A stretch of 64,000 nucleotides of DNA from Paenibacillus cellulositrophicus. GTDB taxonomy: Bacteria > Bacillota > Bacilli > Paenibacillales > Paenibacillaceae. The stretch is from assembly GCF_009363095.1 (NCBI RefSeq), contig NZ_CP045295.1, forward strand, positions 5,857,001 through 5,921,000. Direction: 5' to 3'. The translations under genes and the position numbers were made by a program. Under the pieces are notes generated by a model. It ran no database searches, was not told the origin of the DNA, and saw only the letters and a program-made list of their open reading frames with translations. Shown here piece by piece: positions 27,620-35,395 of this stretch (its first letter is position 1; each line of letters begins with the position of its first letter).

Positions 27620-28564
27620 TTGTCCCGTTCAAGTGCAGAGGTTCGGCCGTCTGTTCAGGCCCGTTCGTCCAAGGGAACCATGAGCAAAATCGCAAAAGTG
27701 AATCTTCGGAACGGTCTGCTGTTCGTTTCACCCTGGCTGGCAGGGTTTGCCGCTTTTTCGCTGCTTCCGTTTCTGCTATCCCTGTACTACAGCTTTACGA
27801 CCTACGATGTGGTCAGTTCGCCCGTATGGGTAGGGTTGGATAATTTTGTGCAGTTATTCAAAGACCCGTTATTCTGGAAATCGATTACCAACACGATGTA
27901 CTATACGTTATTTTCGGTTCCGCTCGGCATCGTCTTCGGCGTGGCGCTGGCGCTGCTGCTGAACATGAAGGTTAAAGGAATGGCTTTGTACCGGACGATT
28001 TTTTATTTGCCCAGCATCGTTCCGGTTGTGGCCTCTTCCGTACTGTGGCTGTGGCTGTTCGACCCGCAGTTCGGACTGATCAACGGCCTGCTGGATACCA
28101 TCGGCATTGCGGGTCCCGGGTGGCTGGTCGACCCGGCATGGTCGAAACCTGCCCTGATCGTGATGGGACTGTGGGGCGTCGGCGGCGCGATGATCATCTA
28201 CCTCGCAGGGCTGCAGGATATTCCGCAGGAAATGTACGAGTCGGCGCAGATCGACGGGGCGGTATGGTGGCAAAAAATCGTCTATATTACGCTGCCGATG
28301 CTGAGTCCGGTCATTTTCTTCAATTTAATTATGGGCCTGATCGGTTCCTTTCAGTATTTTACGCAGGCCTACATTATTACGTCCGGCGGACCCAACGATT
28401 CTACGCTGTTCTATTCGCTGTATCTGTACAAGAACGCCTTTTCTTACTTCCATATGGGGTATGCCTCGGCTATGGCATGGATTTTGTTCCTGCTGATTAT
28501 GGCCGTCACGCTGCTGGTATTTAAGAGCTCGGCACGCTGGGTTTTCTATGGCGGGGAAAGGTAA
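27620..28564 (+). CDS. ABC sugar importer permease, MalF/UgpA type
   Basis: First membrane subunit, 314 residues, starting with a TTG that is preceded by TAGGAGGTG. Six membrane helices; EAA-type loop in YESAQIDGAVWWQKIVYITLPML near residue 210. Different subfamily from the LplB types at 121 and 21306, closer to MsmF/MalF. With the binding protein and the permease at 30053 it forms an importer for an alpha-galactoside or related sugar, judging from the GH4 gene; the ligand is inference. Confidence 0.9.
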   Translation: MSRSSAEVRPSVQARSSKGTMSKIAKVNLRNGLLFVSPWLAGFAAFSLLPFLLSLYYSFTTYDVVSSPVWVGLDNFVQLFKDPLFWKSITNTMYYTLFSVPLGIVFGVALALLLNMKVKGMALYRTIFYLPSIVPVVASSVLWLWLFDPQFGLINGLLDTIGIAGPGWLVDPAWSKPALIVMGLWGVGGAMIIYLAGLQDIPQEMYESAQIDGAVWWQKIVYITLPMLSPVIFFNLIMGLIGSFQYFTQAYIITSGGPNDSTLFYSLYLYKNAFSYFHMGYASAMAWILFLLIMAVTLLVFKSSARWVFYGGER

Positions 28565-28586
28565 AACGATATCGGAGGTGCATGGA

Positions 28587-29969
28587 ATGAAGTCAACACT
28601 CAAACCGTTCTTATCGATGGTGCTGATCATGCTGATGCTTGCCGGTCTAATAGCGTGTTCCTCACCGGGTACTCCGGCAGCCGGGCAGGACGGCAAGAAG
28701 GAAGATACGTCCGCCCCGTCTTCCGATCCCGGGAAGAAAGGCGACGGAAAAGCCGTAGAAGTTACATATTGGCATATGTGGACGAGTGACTGGAAGAAGC
28801 TGATCGACAGCCTGGTCGATGAGTTCAATCAGACGCATCCCGGCATTCACGTGACCGCGCTCTCCATTACCGGCGATGCCAACGCTAAATTTTTGACGGC
28901 ACAGGCCGGCGGGGATCCGCCCGACGTCATGACGCAATGGAACCAGATCATTCCCTCGTGGGCGGAAAAGGGAGCCATCGCTTCACTGGACCCGTACATC
29001 CAAGCCGACGCGCCGGATTTGGGCGAGTGGATGTACCCTACGGTAAAGGAAATTGGAACGTACAAGGGAAAAATGTATGCGATCCCATTTTCGATGAATA
29101 CGCTGGCGATGTATTACAACAAGGATATTTTGAAAGAGGAAGGGTTCGATCCGGAAAAACCGCCCACCACGATCCAGGAGCTGGATGCAATGCAGGACAA
29201 ATTGTGGAAACTGGATAAACGAGGATTCATCCAGCGGGTCGGCTATATGCCGAGCGGGCTTACCCAGTGGAGCACTGCTTTCGGCGGGAAATGGGCGGAT
29301 GAGGACGGCAAGCCGACGGCAACCGATCCGAACAACCTTGCCACATTGGAATGGTTTCAGTCTTACGCGAAAAAATACGATCCGACCAAAGTCGCCGCTT
29401 TTAACAAAAGCATGTCTTCCAACGTGAACTCGGCGTGGTCTTTCCTCAGCGGCAAGCAGGTGTTCGCGATGGACGGCATGTGGAGGCTGGAAGACCTGAA
29501 AAATTATGCACCGGACCTTCAGTACGGCGTCATGACGCTGCCCTACCCGGAAGGAACCGGAAAGCCGGACGCGACCTGGGTCAATGGAAACTTTAACATC
29601 ATTCCGGAAAAAGCCAAGCATCCGAAAGAGGCGTGGGAATTCATCCTGTGGCTGACCGGCTACCATAACGAAGATTGGGCGGCGCAAATGCTGACCAAGG
29701 GCGGATGGATCCCGCCATCGCCAAAGATTACGGAGAAGCAGGCTTACCAGGACTTCATGAATGAAATTCCGGCCAGAAAAACGTTCGTCGATCTGCTCGG
29801 CAGCCCCAACGCGAAGATCACACCTGTCATTCCGGTGCAGCAGTATTATTGGGACCGGGCGGCAAAAGCCGAAGAGTCCGTCATGACGGGAAACAAAGAT
29901 CCGAAGCAGGCCTTGGAAACCTTGCAGAAAGAAGTCGAAGAAGAAATAGCCAAAGCCGGAGGCAAATAA
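28587..29969 (+). CDS. Extracellular sugar-binding lipoprotein
   Basis: Binding protein of the third importer, 460 residues. Signal peptide with lipobox LIAC and Cys24; family 1 extracellular binding fold (VTYWHMWTSDWKKLIDSLVDEFNQTHPG). ATCGGAGG precedes the chosen ATG at 28587; an earlier in-frame ATG at 28548 overlaps the preceding gene. A hairpin follows between it and the downstream permease, often a device that raises the amount of binding protein relative to the membrane subunits. Confidence 0.92.
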   Translation: MKSTLKPFLSMVLIMLMLAGLIACSSPGTPAAGQDGKKEDTSAPSSDPGKKGDGKAVEVTYWHMWTSDWKKLIDSLVDEFNQTHPGIHVTALSITGDANAKFLTAQAGGDPPDVMTQWNQIIPSWAEKGAIASLDPYIQADAPDLGEWMYPTVKEIGTYKGKMYAIPFSMNTLAMYYNKDILKEEGFDPEKPPTTIQELDAMQDKLWKLDKRGFIQRVGYMPSGLTQWSTAFGGKWADEDGKPTATDPNNLATLEWFQSYAKKYDPTKVAAFNKSMSSNVNSAWSFLSGKQVFAMDGMWRLEDLKNYAPDLQYGVMTLPYPEGTGKPDATWVNGNFNIIPEKAKHPKEAWEFILWLTGYHNEDWAAQMLTKGGWIPPSPKITEKQAYQDFMNEIPARKTFVDLLGSPNAKITPVIPVQQYYWDRAAKAEESVMTGNKDPKQALETLQKEVEEEIAKAGGK

Positions 29970-29977
29970 CGGATAAG

Positions 29978-30024
29978 GGCAGGGAGGAAAGGGATCCAAT
30001 TCGGGGTTACCCCTTCCTCCTGCC
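29978..30024 (+). other. Intercistronic hairpin between binding protein and permease
   Basis: GGCAGGGAGGAAAGGG and CCCTTCCTCCTGCC pair imperfectly around a 17-nt loop with no T-tract. Similar hairpins stabilise or partially terminate transcripts after malE-type genes, giving excess binding protein. Effect here is inference. Confidence 0.55.
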
Positions 30025-30052
30025 TTCATAACCGTGAAAGGAGAGGCCCGAG

Positions 30053-30922
30053 ATGCTTGAAATCAACGCACAGCAAACCACGAATTTAAGCAGAACAAAG
30101 AAAGGCGTTTTTAAACAGCTGATCGCCCATGTTTGCTTGATCTTGCTGGGCATCACCTTTCTTTTTCCTTTTGTCTGGATGCTGTCCACCGCGCTCAAAC
30201 CGGAGGCGCAAATTTTCAAATGGCCGCCGGAGTGGATTCCGGATCAGTTCCTATGGTCGAATTTTCCGGAAGCGCTAACGTTTGTCCCGTTCGGTACTTA
30301 CGTCCTCAATACGTTAACGATTTGCATATGGGCAATGGTCGGCACCTGCGTGTCCTCCGCCCTCGTGGCTTACGGGTTTGCCAAAATCCAATGGCCCGGA
30401 CGGAACGTACTGTTCATGATTATGCTCAGCACGATGATGCTGCCTTCCCAGGTCACGATGATTCCGATTTTCGTCATTTTCAAAAAGATCGGCTGGGTGG
30501 GAAGCTACAAACCGCTCATTATCCCGGCATTTTTAGGCGGTGCGTTTTTTATTTTTCTGCTGAGGCAGTTTTTTCTGACGATTCCGCAGGAACTATCCGA
30601 GGCGGCCAAGATCGACGGCTGTTCGGAATTCCGGACCTTCTGGCAGATCATTCTCCCGCTCGCCCGTCCGGCATTTGCCACGGTGGCGTTATTTACGTTC
30701 ATGAACAACTGGAATGACTTTATGGGACCGTTAATTTATTTGAGCGACGAGAAAATGTACACCGTATCGCTTGGTTTACAGCAGTTTATCGGTCAATACG
30801 GCACGCGCTGGGGGATGCTGATGGCGGCTTCCACCGTTGCGACGCTGCCTATTATCATTTTGTTCTTTTTTGCCCAAAAGACCTTTATTCAGGGGATTTC
30901 GACAACAGGCATCAAAGGCTGA
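30053..30922 (+). CDS. ABC sugar importer permease, MalG/UgpE type
   Basis: Second membrane subunit of the third importer, 289 residues, with six helices and an EAA loop EAAKIDGCSEFRTFWQIILPLARPA near residue 183. GAAAGGAGAGG precedes the ATG. It follows the binding-protein gene after the hairpin and precedes the GH4 gene by 58 bp. Confidence 0.91.
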   Translation: MLEINAQQTTNLSRTKKGVFKQLIAHVCLILLGITFLFPFVWMLSTALKPEAQIFKWPPEWIPDQFLWSNFPEALTFVPFGTYVLNTLTICIWAMVGTCVSSALVAYGFAKIQWPGRNVLFMIMLSTMMLPSQVTMIPIFVIFKKIGWVGSYKPLIIPAFLGGAFFIFLLRQFFLTIPQELSEAAKIDGCSEFRTFWQIILPLARPAFATVALFTFMNNWNDFMGPLIYLSDEKMYTVSLGLQQFIGQYGTRWGMLMAASTVATLPIIILFFFAQKTFIQGISTTGIKG

Positions 30923-30980
30923 CAGCTGACTGGCCGGGGTTCTGGCCGCATGCAGCTTGATCAAAGGGAGGAATTCGGCA

Positions 30981-32303
30981 GTGAAGAAGATCGTATTTAT
31001 CGGGGCAGGCAGTCTCGTGTTCACGAAAAACCTCGTTCGCGACCTGCTTACGTTTCCTGCGCTCGCTGACAGCATCATCGCTTTGGTTGACATTAACGAG
31101 GAGCGTCTCGGATTTGCGAAGAAGACGGTGGAGAAAATCATCTCGGCCGGAGGCTATCCGGCGAAAGTTGAGGCGTATACCGACAGGACCAGAGCGCTCG
31201 ACGGTGCGGACGGAGTCGTCTGCACGATTTTGGCGGGAAGCCTGGACATCTGGCGGAAAGACATCGAGATTCCGAAACAATACGGCGTGGACATTAATGT
31301 CGGAGATACGCGCGGGCCATCCGGCATATTCAGGGCGCTCCGCACGATTCCGGTGATGCTGGACATTTGCCGCGATATCGAGCGATACTGTCCGGAGGCG
31401 GTATTTCTGAATTATACGAATCCGATGGCGATGCTGTGCAGGGCGATGCAGAGCGAAACGAACGTGACTGTGACAGGTCTGTGCCACAGCGTGCAGGGAA
31501 CAGCATCGATGCTGGCCAGGTGGATCGGGGCGCCTAAAGAGGAGATCACGTATCTCTGCGCAGGCATCAATCATCAGGCGTTCTACCTGGATTTTCGCTG
31601 GAACGGCCAAGACGTGTATCCGCTCATCCGGGAGGCGATGAATCATCCGGACATTTACAATGAGGAGCAGGTCCGAAATGAAATGTTCCTTCACTTGGAT
31701 TATTACGTCACGGAATCCAGCGGCCATAACTCTGAATACAATGCTTGGTTCCGAAAGCGGCCGGATTTGATTGAAAAATACTGCACGAACGGCAAGGGCT
31801 GGAATCCCGGTGAATACGCGTATATTATCAAAGGCTACGAACAGAGGCAGGGCAGCTGGAAGGAACAGATGCGGAGCTGGATGGAAGAGCCTGTCGATTT
31901 AAACCGCGGCGAAGAGTACGCCGCGTATATCTTTAACGCTACGATCGGGGACGGTACCCTGTTTAAATTCAACGGCAACGTCCGTAATCATGGCCTGATC
32001 GATAATTTGCCGGACGGCTGCTGCGTTGAGGTCCCTGTATTGGCTTCGAAAAGAGGGCTGGAGCCGATTCATGTGGGAGCCCTGCCCGATCAGCTGGCGG
32101 CCTTGACCAACATAAGCGCCCGCTGCGAAGAGATGGCTGTGGAAGGCGCGCTTACGGGCGATCCGCGGAAAGTATTCCATGCGGTATGCTTCGATCCGCT
32201 GACTTCCGCGGTCCTCAGCCTGGCTGAGATCAAATCGATGGTTGATGAGATGTTTGAAGCCAATCGCGAATATTTGCCGCAGTTTAAACATTTCAAATCA
32301 TAG
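30981..32303 (+). CDS. melA: GH4 family alpha-galactosidase/hexuronidase, MelA-like
   Basis: NAD- and Mn-dependent glycosidase, 440 residues, cytoplasmic. The dinucleotide loop is FIGAGSLVF at the start; NYTNPMAM near residue 148 and CHSVQ with Cys168 and His169 carry the metal-binding residues; AGINHQAFYLD follows. CHSVQ is the form usual in MelA (alpha-galactosidase) and LplD, rather than in 6-phospho-glucosidases. The GTG at 30981 is preceded by AAAGGGAGG; the TTG at 30957 is not. Likely degrades sugar imported by the adjacent ABC system. Specificity within GH4 is uncertain. Confidence 0.88.
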   Translation: MKKIVFIGAGSLVFTKNLVRDLLTFPALADSIIALVDINEERLGFAKKTVEKIISAGGYPAKVEAYTDRTRALDGADGVVCTILAGSLDIWRKDIEIPKQYGVDINVGDTRGPSGIFRALRTIPVMLDICRDIERYCPEAVFLNYTNPMAMLCRAMQSETNVTVTGLCHSVQGTASMLARWIGAPKEEITYLCAGINHQAFYLDFRWNGQDVYPLIREAMNHPDIYNEEQVRNEMFLHLDYYVTESSGHNSEYNAWFRKRPDLIEKYCTNGKGWNPGEYAYIIKGYEQRQGSWKEQMRSWMEEPVDLNRGEEYAAYIFNATIGDGTLFKFNGNVRNHGLIDNLPDGCCVEVPVLASKRGLEPIHVGALPDQLAALTNISARCEEMAVEGALTGDPRKVFHAVCFDPLTSAVLSLAEIKSMVDEMFEANREYLPQFKHFKS

Positions 32304-32372
32304 CTTATCGTTTCCTGGATGAAACTTTTTCCATTCTGGTTTCGTTTAACAGGGTGGAGGCGATAATACAAG

Positions 32373-32984
32373 ATGAAACTTAATCGAAAAATTGGATTTA
32401 CACTAGCAGCCGGTTTGATGGGAGCGAGCCTGCTGGCCGCTGCGGCCGGAGCGGCTCCGGCGGGGAGCGTGACTGCTCCGGCGCAAGTGCCGGAACAAAC
32501 AGTAGAGAAGGTCGTCGTGACCGACGCGACCAAGATCAGCAAGTTGAACCATACCAGCGTCACGCCATTAATCATAGAAGCCGAAAAGCGGTATTTTTAT
32601 GCCCTGGGCGGCGGCAAGGGATTAGGGGACACATTCGAGGTCGGTGGCCGGCAGTACCGGTACTTGTCCGATGATATCGGAACCCGGGAGAAGCTGATGA
32701 ACTATTTGAAGTCTGTATATACGGAAAAGGCAGCGGCCTATTTTGTGGACAAATATTTCATTTCTCATGATGGTCGTTTGGCCCAGCTGAACGCCGATGG
32801 CGGCAACATTCTGGAATTCGATAAGGCAACGGCCAAACTGCTCAGCATGACGGATACACAGCGCGTGTATAAGCTTAGCGTTCCTTACCCGGAGCATCTT
32901 CAGGGCCCGGCATACGTGACGGTCAAGTTTGAGAAAGTTGGGCAATTTTGGAGAGTGGGCACCGCCCCGCATGCGATTTTTTAG
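32373..32984 (+). CDS. IseA-like secreted inhibitor of cell-wall endopeptidases
   Basis: A 203-residue protein with a signal peptide (about residues 1-28) and an exported domain. The segment YALGGGKGLGDTFEVGGRQYRYLSDD..., YLKSVYT and RLAQLNADGGNILEFDKA resembles the IseA (YoeB) family, which binds NlpC/P60 DL-endopeptidases and slows autolysis in Bacillus. I assign the family from remembered motifs, not from a search. GGTGGAGG lies before the ATG. Stand-alone, ended by a GC-rich terminator. Confidence 0.6.
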   Translation: MKLNRKIGFTLAAGLMGASLLAAAAGAAPAGSVTAPAQVPEQTVEKVVVTDATKISKLNHTSVTPLIIEAEKRYFYALGGGKGLGDTFEVGGRQYRYLSDDIGTREKLMNYLKSVYTEKAAAYFVDKYFISHDGRLAQLNADGGNILEFDKATAKLLSMTDTQRVYKLSVPYPEHLQGPAYVTVKFEKVGQFWRVGTAPHAIF

Positions 32985-33038
32985 TAGGATCTCTACTTTC
33001 GAAGTTCCATATGCATTGAGGGAAGAGGAAACAGACGA

Positions 33039-33069
33039 AGACCCTGCCGGGCGCCGGCGGGGTCTTTAT
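33039..33069 (+). terminator. Terminator of the IseA-like gene
   Basis: AGACCCTGCCGG and GCCGGCGGGGTCTT pair around a short loop and are followed by TATT. Ends just before the tandem repeats. Confidence 0.75.
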
Positions 33070-33071
33070 TT

Positions 33072-33182
33072 AAGAGATCAGAATGTATAAACTCCAGAGC
33101 TATTGCTTCCTGATATTTCAAGAAAAATTACCTTTAAACGCGGTCTGTCTTCTTTGAAGGTACGTCGATAGACGTTTTTCTT
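33072..33182 (+). repeat. Structured tandem repeat, unit 1 (111 bp)
   Basis: First of three consecutive units. Its 5' stem is a hybrid: GAGATCAG on the left as in unit 2, CTGATATT on the right as in unit 3, so only ATCAG/CTGAT pairs. The 3' half is identical to units 2 and 3 from CGGTCTGTCTTC to GACGTTTTTCTT and contains the CTTC-TTT-GAAG and ACGTC-GATA-GACGT hairpins and a T-tract. No open reading frame of interest. Confidence 0.9.
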
Positions 33183-33294
33183 AAGAGATCAGAAAAGTAT
33201 AAGTTTCGGAGCTTCTGCTTCCTGATCTCGCAAGAAAAACTTCCTCTAGAAGCGGTCTGTCTTCTTTGAAGGTACGTCGATAGACGTTTTTCTT
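33183..33294 (+). repeat. Structured tandem repeat, unit 2 (112 bp)
   Basis: Most different unit in the 5' half. Outer stem GAGATCAG/CTGATCTC is fully paired over 8 bp, with an inner GGAGC-TTCT-GCTTC hairpin. The 3' half is identical to the other units. Ends in ACGTC-GATA-GACGT and TTTTTCTT, which resembles a short intrinsic terminator. Confidence 0.9.
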
Positions 33295-33405
33295 ATAATA
33301 TCAGAATGTATAAACTCCAGAGCTATTGCCTCCTGATATTGCAAGAAAAATCACCTTTAAACGCGGTCTGTCTTCTTTGAAGGTACGTCGATAGACGTTT
33401 TTCTT
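33295..33405 (+). repeat. Structured tandem repeat, unit 3 (111 bp)
   Basis: Outer stem AATATCAG/CTGATATT is fully paired over 8 bp. Compared with unit 2, base pairs have changed on both sides (GAGATCAG/CTGATCTC), which preserves pairing. Otherwise nearly identical to unit 1. Followed directly by a strong terminator. Confidence 0.9.
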
Positions 33406-33411
33406 ATTAAA

Positions 33412-33444
33412 AAACCAGCCTGGACAACGCGTCCAGGTTGGTTT
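33412..33444 (+). terminator. Strong terminator after the repeat array
   Basis: AAACCAGCCTGGAC and GTCCAGGTTGGTTT pair over 14 bp (one G-T pair) around AACGC. T-tract is short; may act in both directions. 33445-33599 shows nothing else I can identify. Confidence 0.8.
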
Positions 33445-33599
33445 ACAAATTTCGTTATCCGTTTTCGTTTGAATTTCGTTCGAGCATTGTGTTTCCGTTG
33501 GCTGTGGAGAATCATGTTATTCTCCATGTGTGAACGCCGGATCCGTATCGGAGCGCCCGGATGACCATCAAAACGTTGGACGGTCGTATGTACCTCCAG

Positions 33600-33989
33600 T
33601 TACCCGAATGTTGTATGGACGCTTCGTTCGACGATTTCCCTTAGTTCAGCCTTGTGCGCCGCATATTGATCGGTGCTGATGCTTCCTTTGCGCAGGCGCT
33701 CATCCAGCTGACGGGTCAGCTGCGATACTTGCAGATCGATGACTCTCTGGATGTCCGCTCCTTGGTCAGCGGCGATGTCATGCAGGGACTTGCCCTCATA
33801 CAGCGCTTCATACAGTTCCTCGTCGGAGTCCTGGTGGAGAGCTTCCAGCAGCTCGTCTTTATCCTTTACGCCGGTAGCGGCCCATTTGGCGGCCGGGCTT
33901 GCGCTTGTGATGGAGGCGCTTAACGCGGTGCTTCCAAAGGACATGATCACGACCATCGTTCCGACAATCATCACTCGCTTTATGTTCAT
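33600..33989 (-). CDS. Small secreted protein of unknown function
   Basis: A 129-residue protein with a signal peptide (about residues 1-26, ending ALS). The mature part is acidic and helical (KDKDELLEALHQDSDEELYEAL, then GKSLHDIAADQGADIQRVIDL, then LDERLRKGSISTDQYAAHKAEL). The middle part looks like a small helix-turn-helix or coiled adhesion motif, but I do not recognise a family. ATG 33989 has AAGAGGA upstream. Divergent from the binding protein at 34388. Confidence 0.7.
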   Translation of the reverse strand: MNIKRVMIVGTMVVIMSFGSTALSASITSASPAAKWAATGVKDKDELLEALHQDSDEELYEALYEGKSLHDIAADQGADIQRVIDLQVSQLTRQLDERLRKGSISTDQYAAHKAELREIVERSVHTTFG

Positions 33990-34330
33990 GGTTAAAAATC
34001 CTCTTTTCATGTATTTTGTTACGGGTCATTTGTGTGAACAGGTATGGGGTATGTGAGATCTTCAGCCTAAGGTCATTATAGACAGCAAACCTGAGGAAAA
34101 CCTTAAAGGTTCTATAACCGTACCTAAAGATTTTACGTGTTGCTTCCCGGATCGGTTTCACTTTAGAGATAAAAACAACGGAAAGCTCACGAGCTTCCCC
34201 CAATATCTATTGGCGATTCCGTGAAATGAGGGGATCATCAAGGGTTTGCCGATGGACAGTAACAGGCTGTGCTGCAAGATAGTGATACGGATATTTGGCA
34301 AGTTCTTGCGCTTCCCAAAAGTTTGCCTTG

Positions 34331-34339
34331 TGCTATAAT
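34331..34339 (+). promoter_or_regulatory. Extended -10 promoter of the sensor operon
   Basis: TGCTATAAT is a perfect extended -10; no clear -35 is present at the usual distance. It lies 48 bp before the first gene and overlaps a cre site. The rest of 33990-34330 shows nothing identifiable. Confidence 0.65.
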
Positions 34340-34352
34340 GTAACCGATTCCA
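34339..34352 (+). promoter_or_regulatory. cre site at the start of the sensor operon
   Basis: TGTAACCGATTCCA fits the CcpA consensus at all but one position and sits at the predicted start of transcription, a repressing location. Confidence 0.6.
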
Positions 34353-34387
34353 TAGAGTTCAGCAGACTGTGACAAGGGGAAACGCAA

Positions 34388-35395
34388 ATGAAGAAGATGA
34401 TGATGGTTTACCTGGTACTAATCATTGCGTTTGGCGTCTATGTATTTATGTACCGGATGGATGACAAGCGTTCTTCTGCATGGCCGGACGGCGGGCTGCA
34501 CGGCAGCATCGGGGAGAACTATGTGATGGTGACCTTCCAATCCGGAATGGAATATTGGAAAAATATTGTGAAAGGCTTCGAGGATGGAGGCGACGCCCTC
34601 GGCGTGTCCGTCGAATACCACGGGGCCACCCAGTACGACGTGCAGGAGCAGATCACCGTGCTCGAGCAGGTCATTGCCAAGAAGCCTGCCGGCATCGCGC
34701 TGTCGGCCATCGATTCCGACGCTTTGACCGCGACGATCAACAAGGCGGTGGACGCGGGCATTCCAGTCGTCCTGTTCGACTCGGACGCCCCGGACAGCAA
34801 AGCGTATTCTTTTCTTGCGACCAATAACTACGATGCGGGTGTGGCGGCCGCCGATAAAATGGCGCAAATCGTCGGCCGGCAGGGCAAGGTCGGCGTCATC
34901 ACGCAGTCCGGCCAGCAAAACCACAGCGACCGCACATCAGGGTTCAAGGAAACGATCGCAAGCCGGTATCCGGCGATGTCGGTGGTTGACGTTAAGGAAG
35001 GAAAAGGCGACGCCATGATCGCTAAGGCCGCAGCCGCGGACATGCTGGGCAAGCATCCGGACCTTAAAGGCATTTTCGTGACGGAAGCCAGCGGCGGCAC
35101 AGGGGCGGCGGACGCGGTGATCGCTGCGAATCGGACCGGGAAGGTGAAGATCATCGGGTTTGATACCAATAAAGAGACGCTGGACCGGATATCCGACGGC
35201 ACGATTTCAGCGACGATCGCGCAGGGGACGTGGAATATGGGCTACTGGTCGCTGCAGTATTTATTCCATCTTCATCATGGGCTGACCGTTCCCGCACCAA
35301 CGCTGGGCAACGACGTATCCCCGCTGCCGCCGCGGGTGGATACCGGCATTACGATCGTTACCCGCGAGAATGTGAAGGATTATTATGCGAAATAA
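34388..35395 (+). CDS. Membrane-anchored sugar-binding protein, XylFII-like sensor partner
   Basis: A 335-residue type 1 periplasmic-binding-fold protein (RbsB/XylF type; residues about 45-310) tethered by an uncleaved N-terminal helix (MVYLVLIIAFGVYVFMY). There is no lipobox, unlike the ChvE-like transporter protein at 38803. It overlaps the kinase gene by 11 bp. In clostridia an anchored XylFII binds sugar and activates a LytS-type kinase; the same arrangement here suggests that this protein is the sugar sensor of the kinase, not part of the importer. That role is inference from order and anchoring. GACAAGGGG precedes the ATG. Confidence 0.82.
   Translation: MKKMMMVYLVLIIAFGVYVFMYRMDDKRSSAWPDGGLHGSIGENYVMVTFQSGMEYWKNIVKGFEDGGDALGVSVEYHGATQYDVQEQITVLEQVIAKKPAGIALSAIDSDALTATINKAVDAGIPVVLFDSDAPDSKAYSFLATNNYDAGVAAADKMAQIVGRQGKVGVITQSGQQNHSDRTSGFKETIASRYPAMSVVDVKEGKGDAMIAKAAAADMLGKHPDLKGIFVTEASGGTGAADAVIAANRTGKVKIIGFDTNKETLDRISDGTISATIAQGTWNMGYWSLQYLFHLHHGLTVPAPTLGNDVSPLPPRVDTGITIVTRENVKDYYAK

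Noticed and set aside
33072..33405. Possible CRISPR array
   Set aside because: Units are ~111 bp, contiguous, with no short repeats or unique spacers and no cas genes nearby.
33072..33405. Possible transposon ends or IS copies
   Set aside because: No transposase, no terminal inverted repeats flanking cargo, and no target-site duplication visible.
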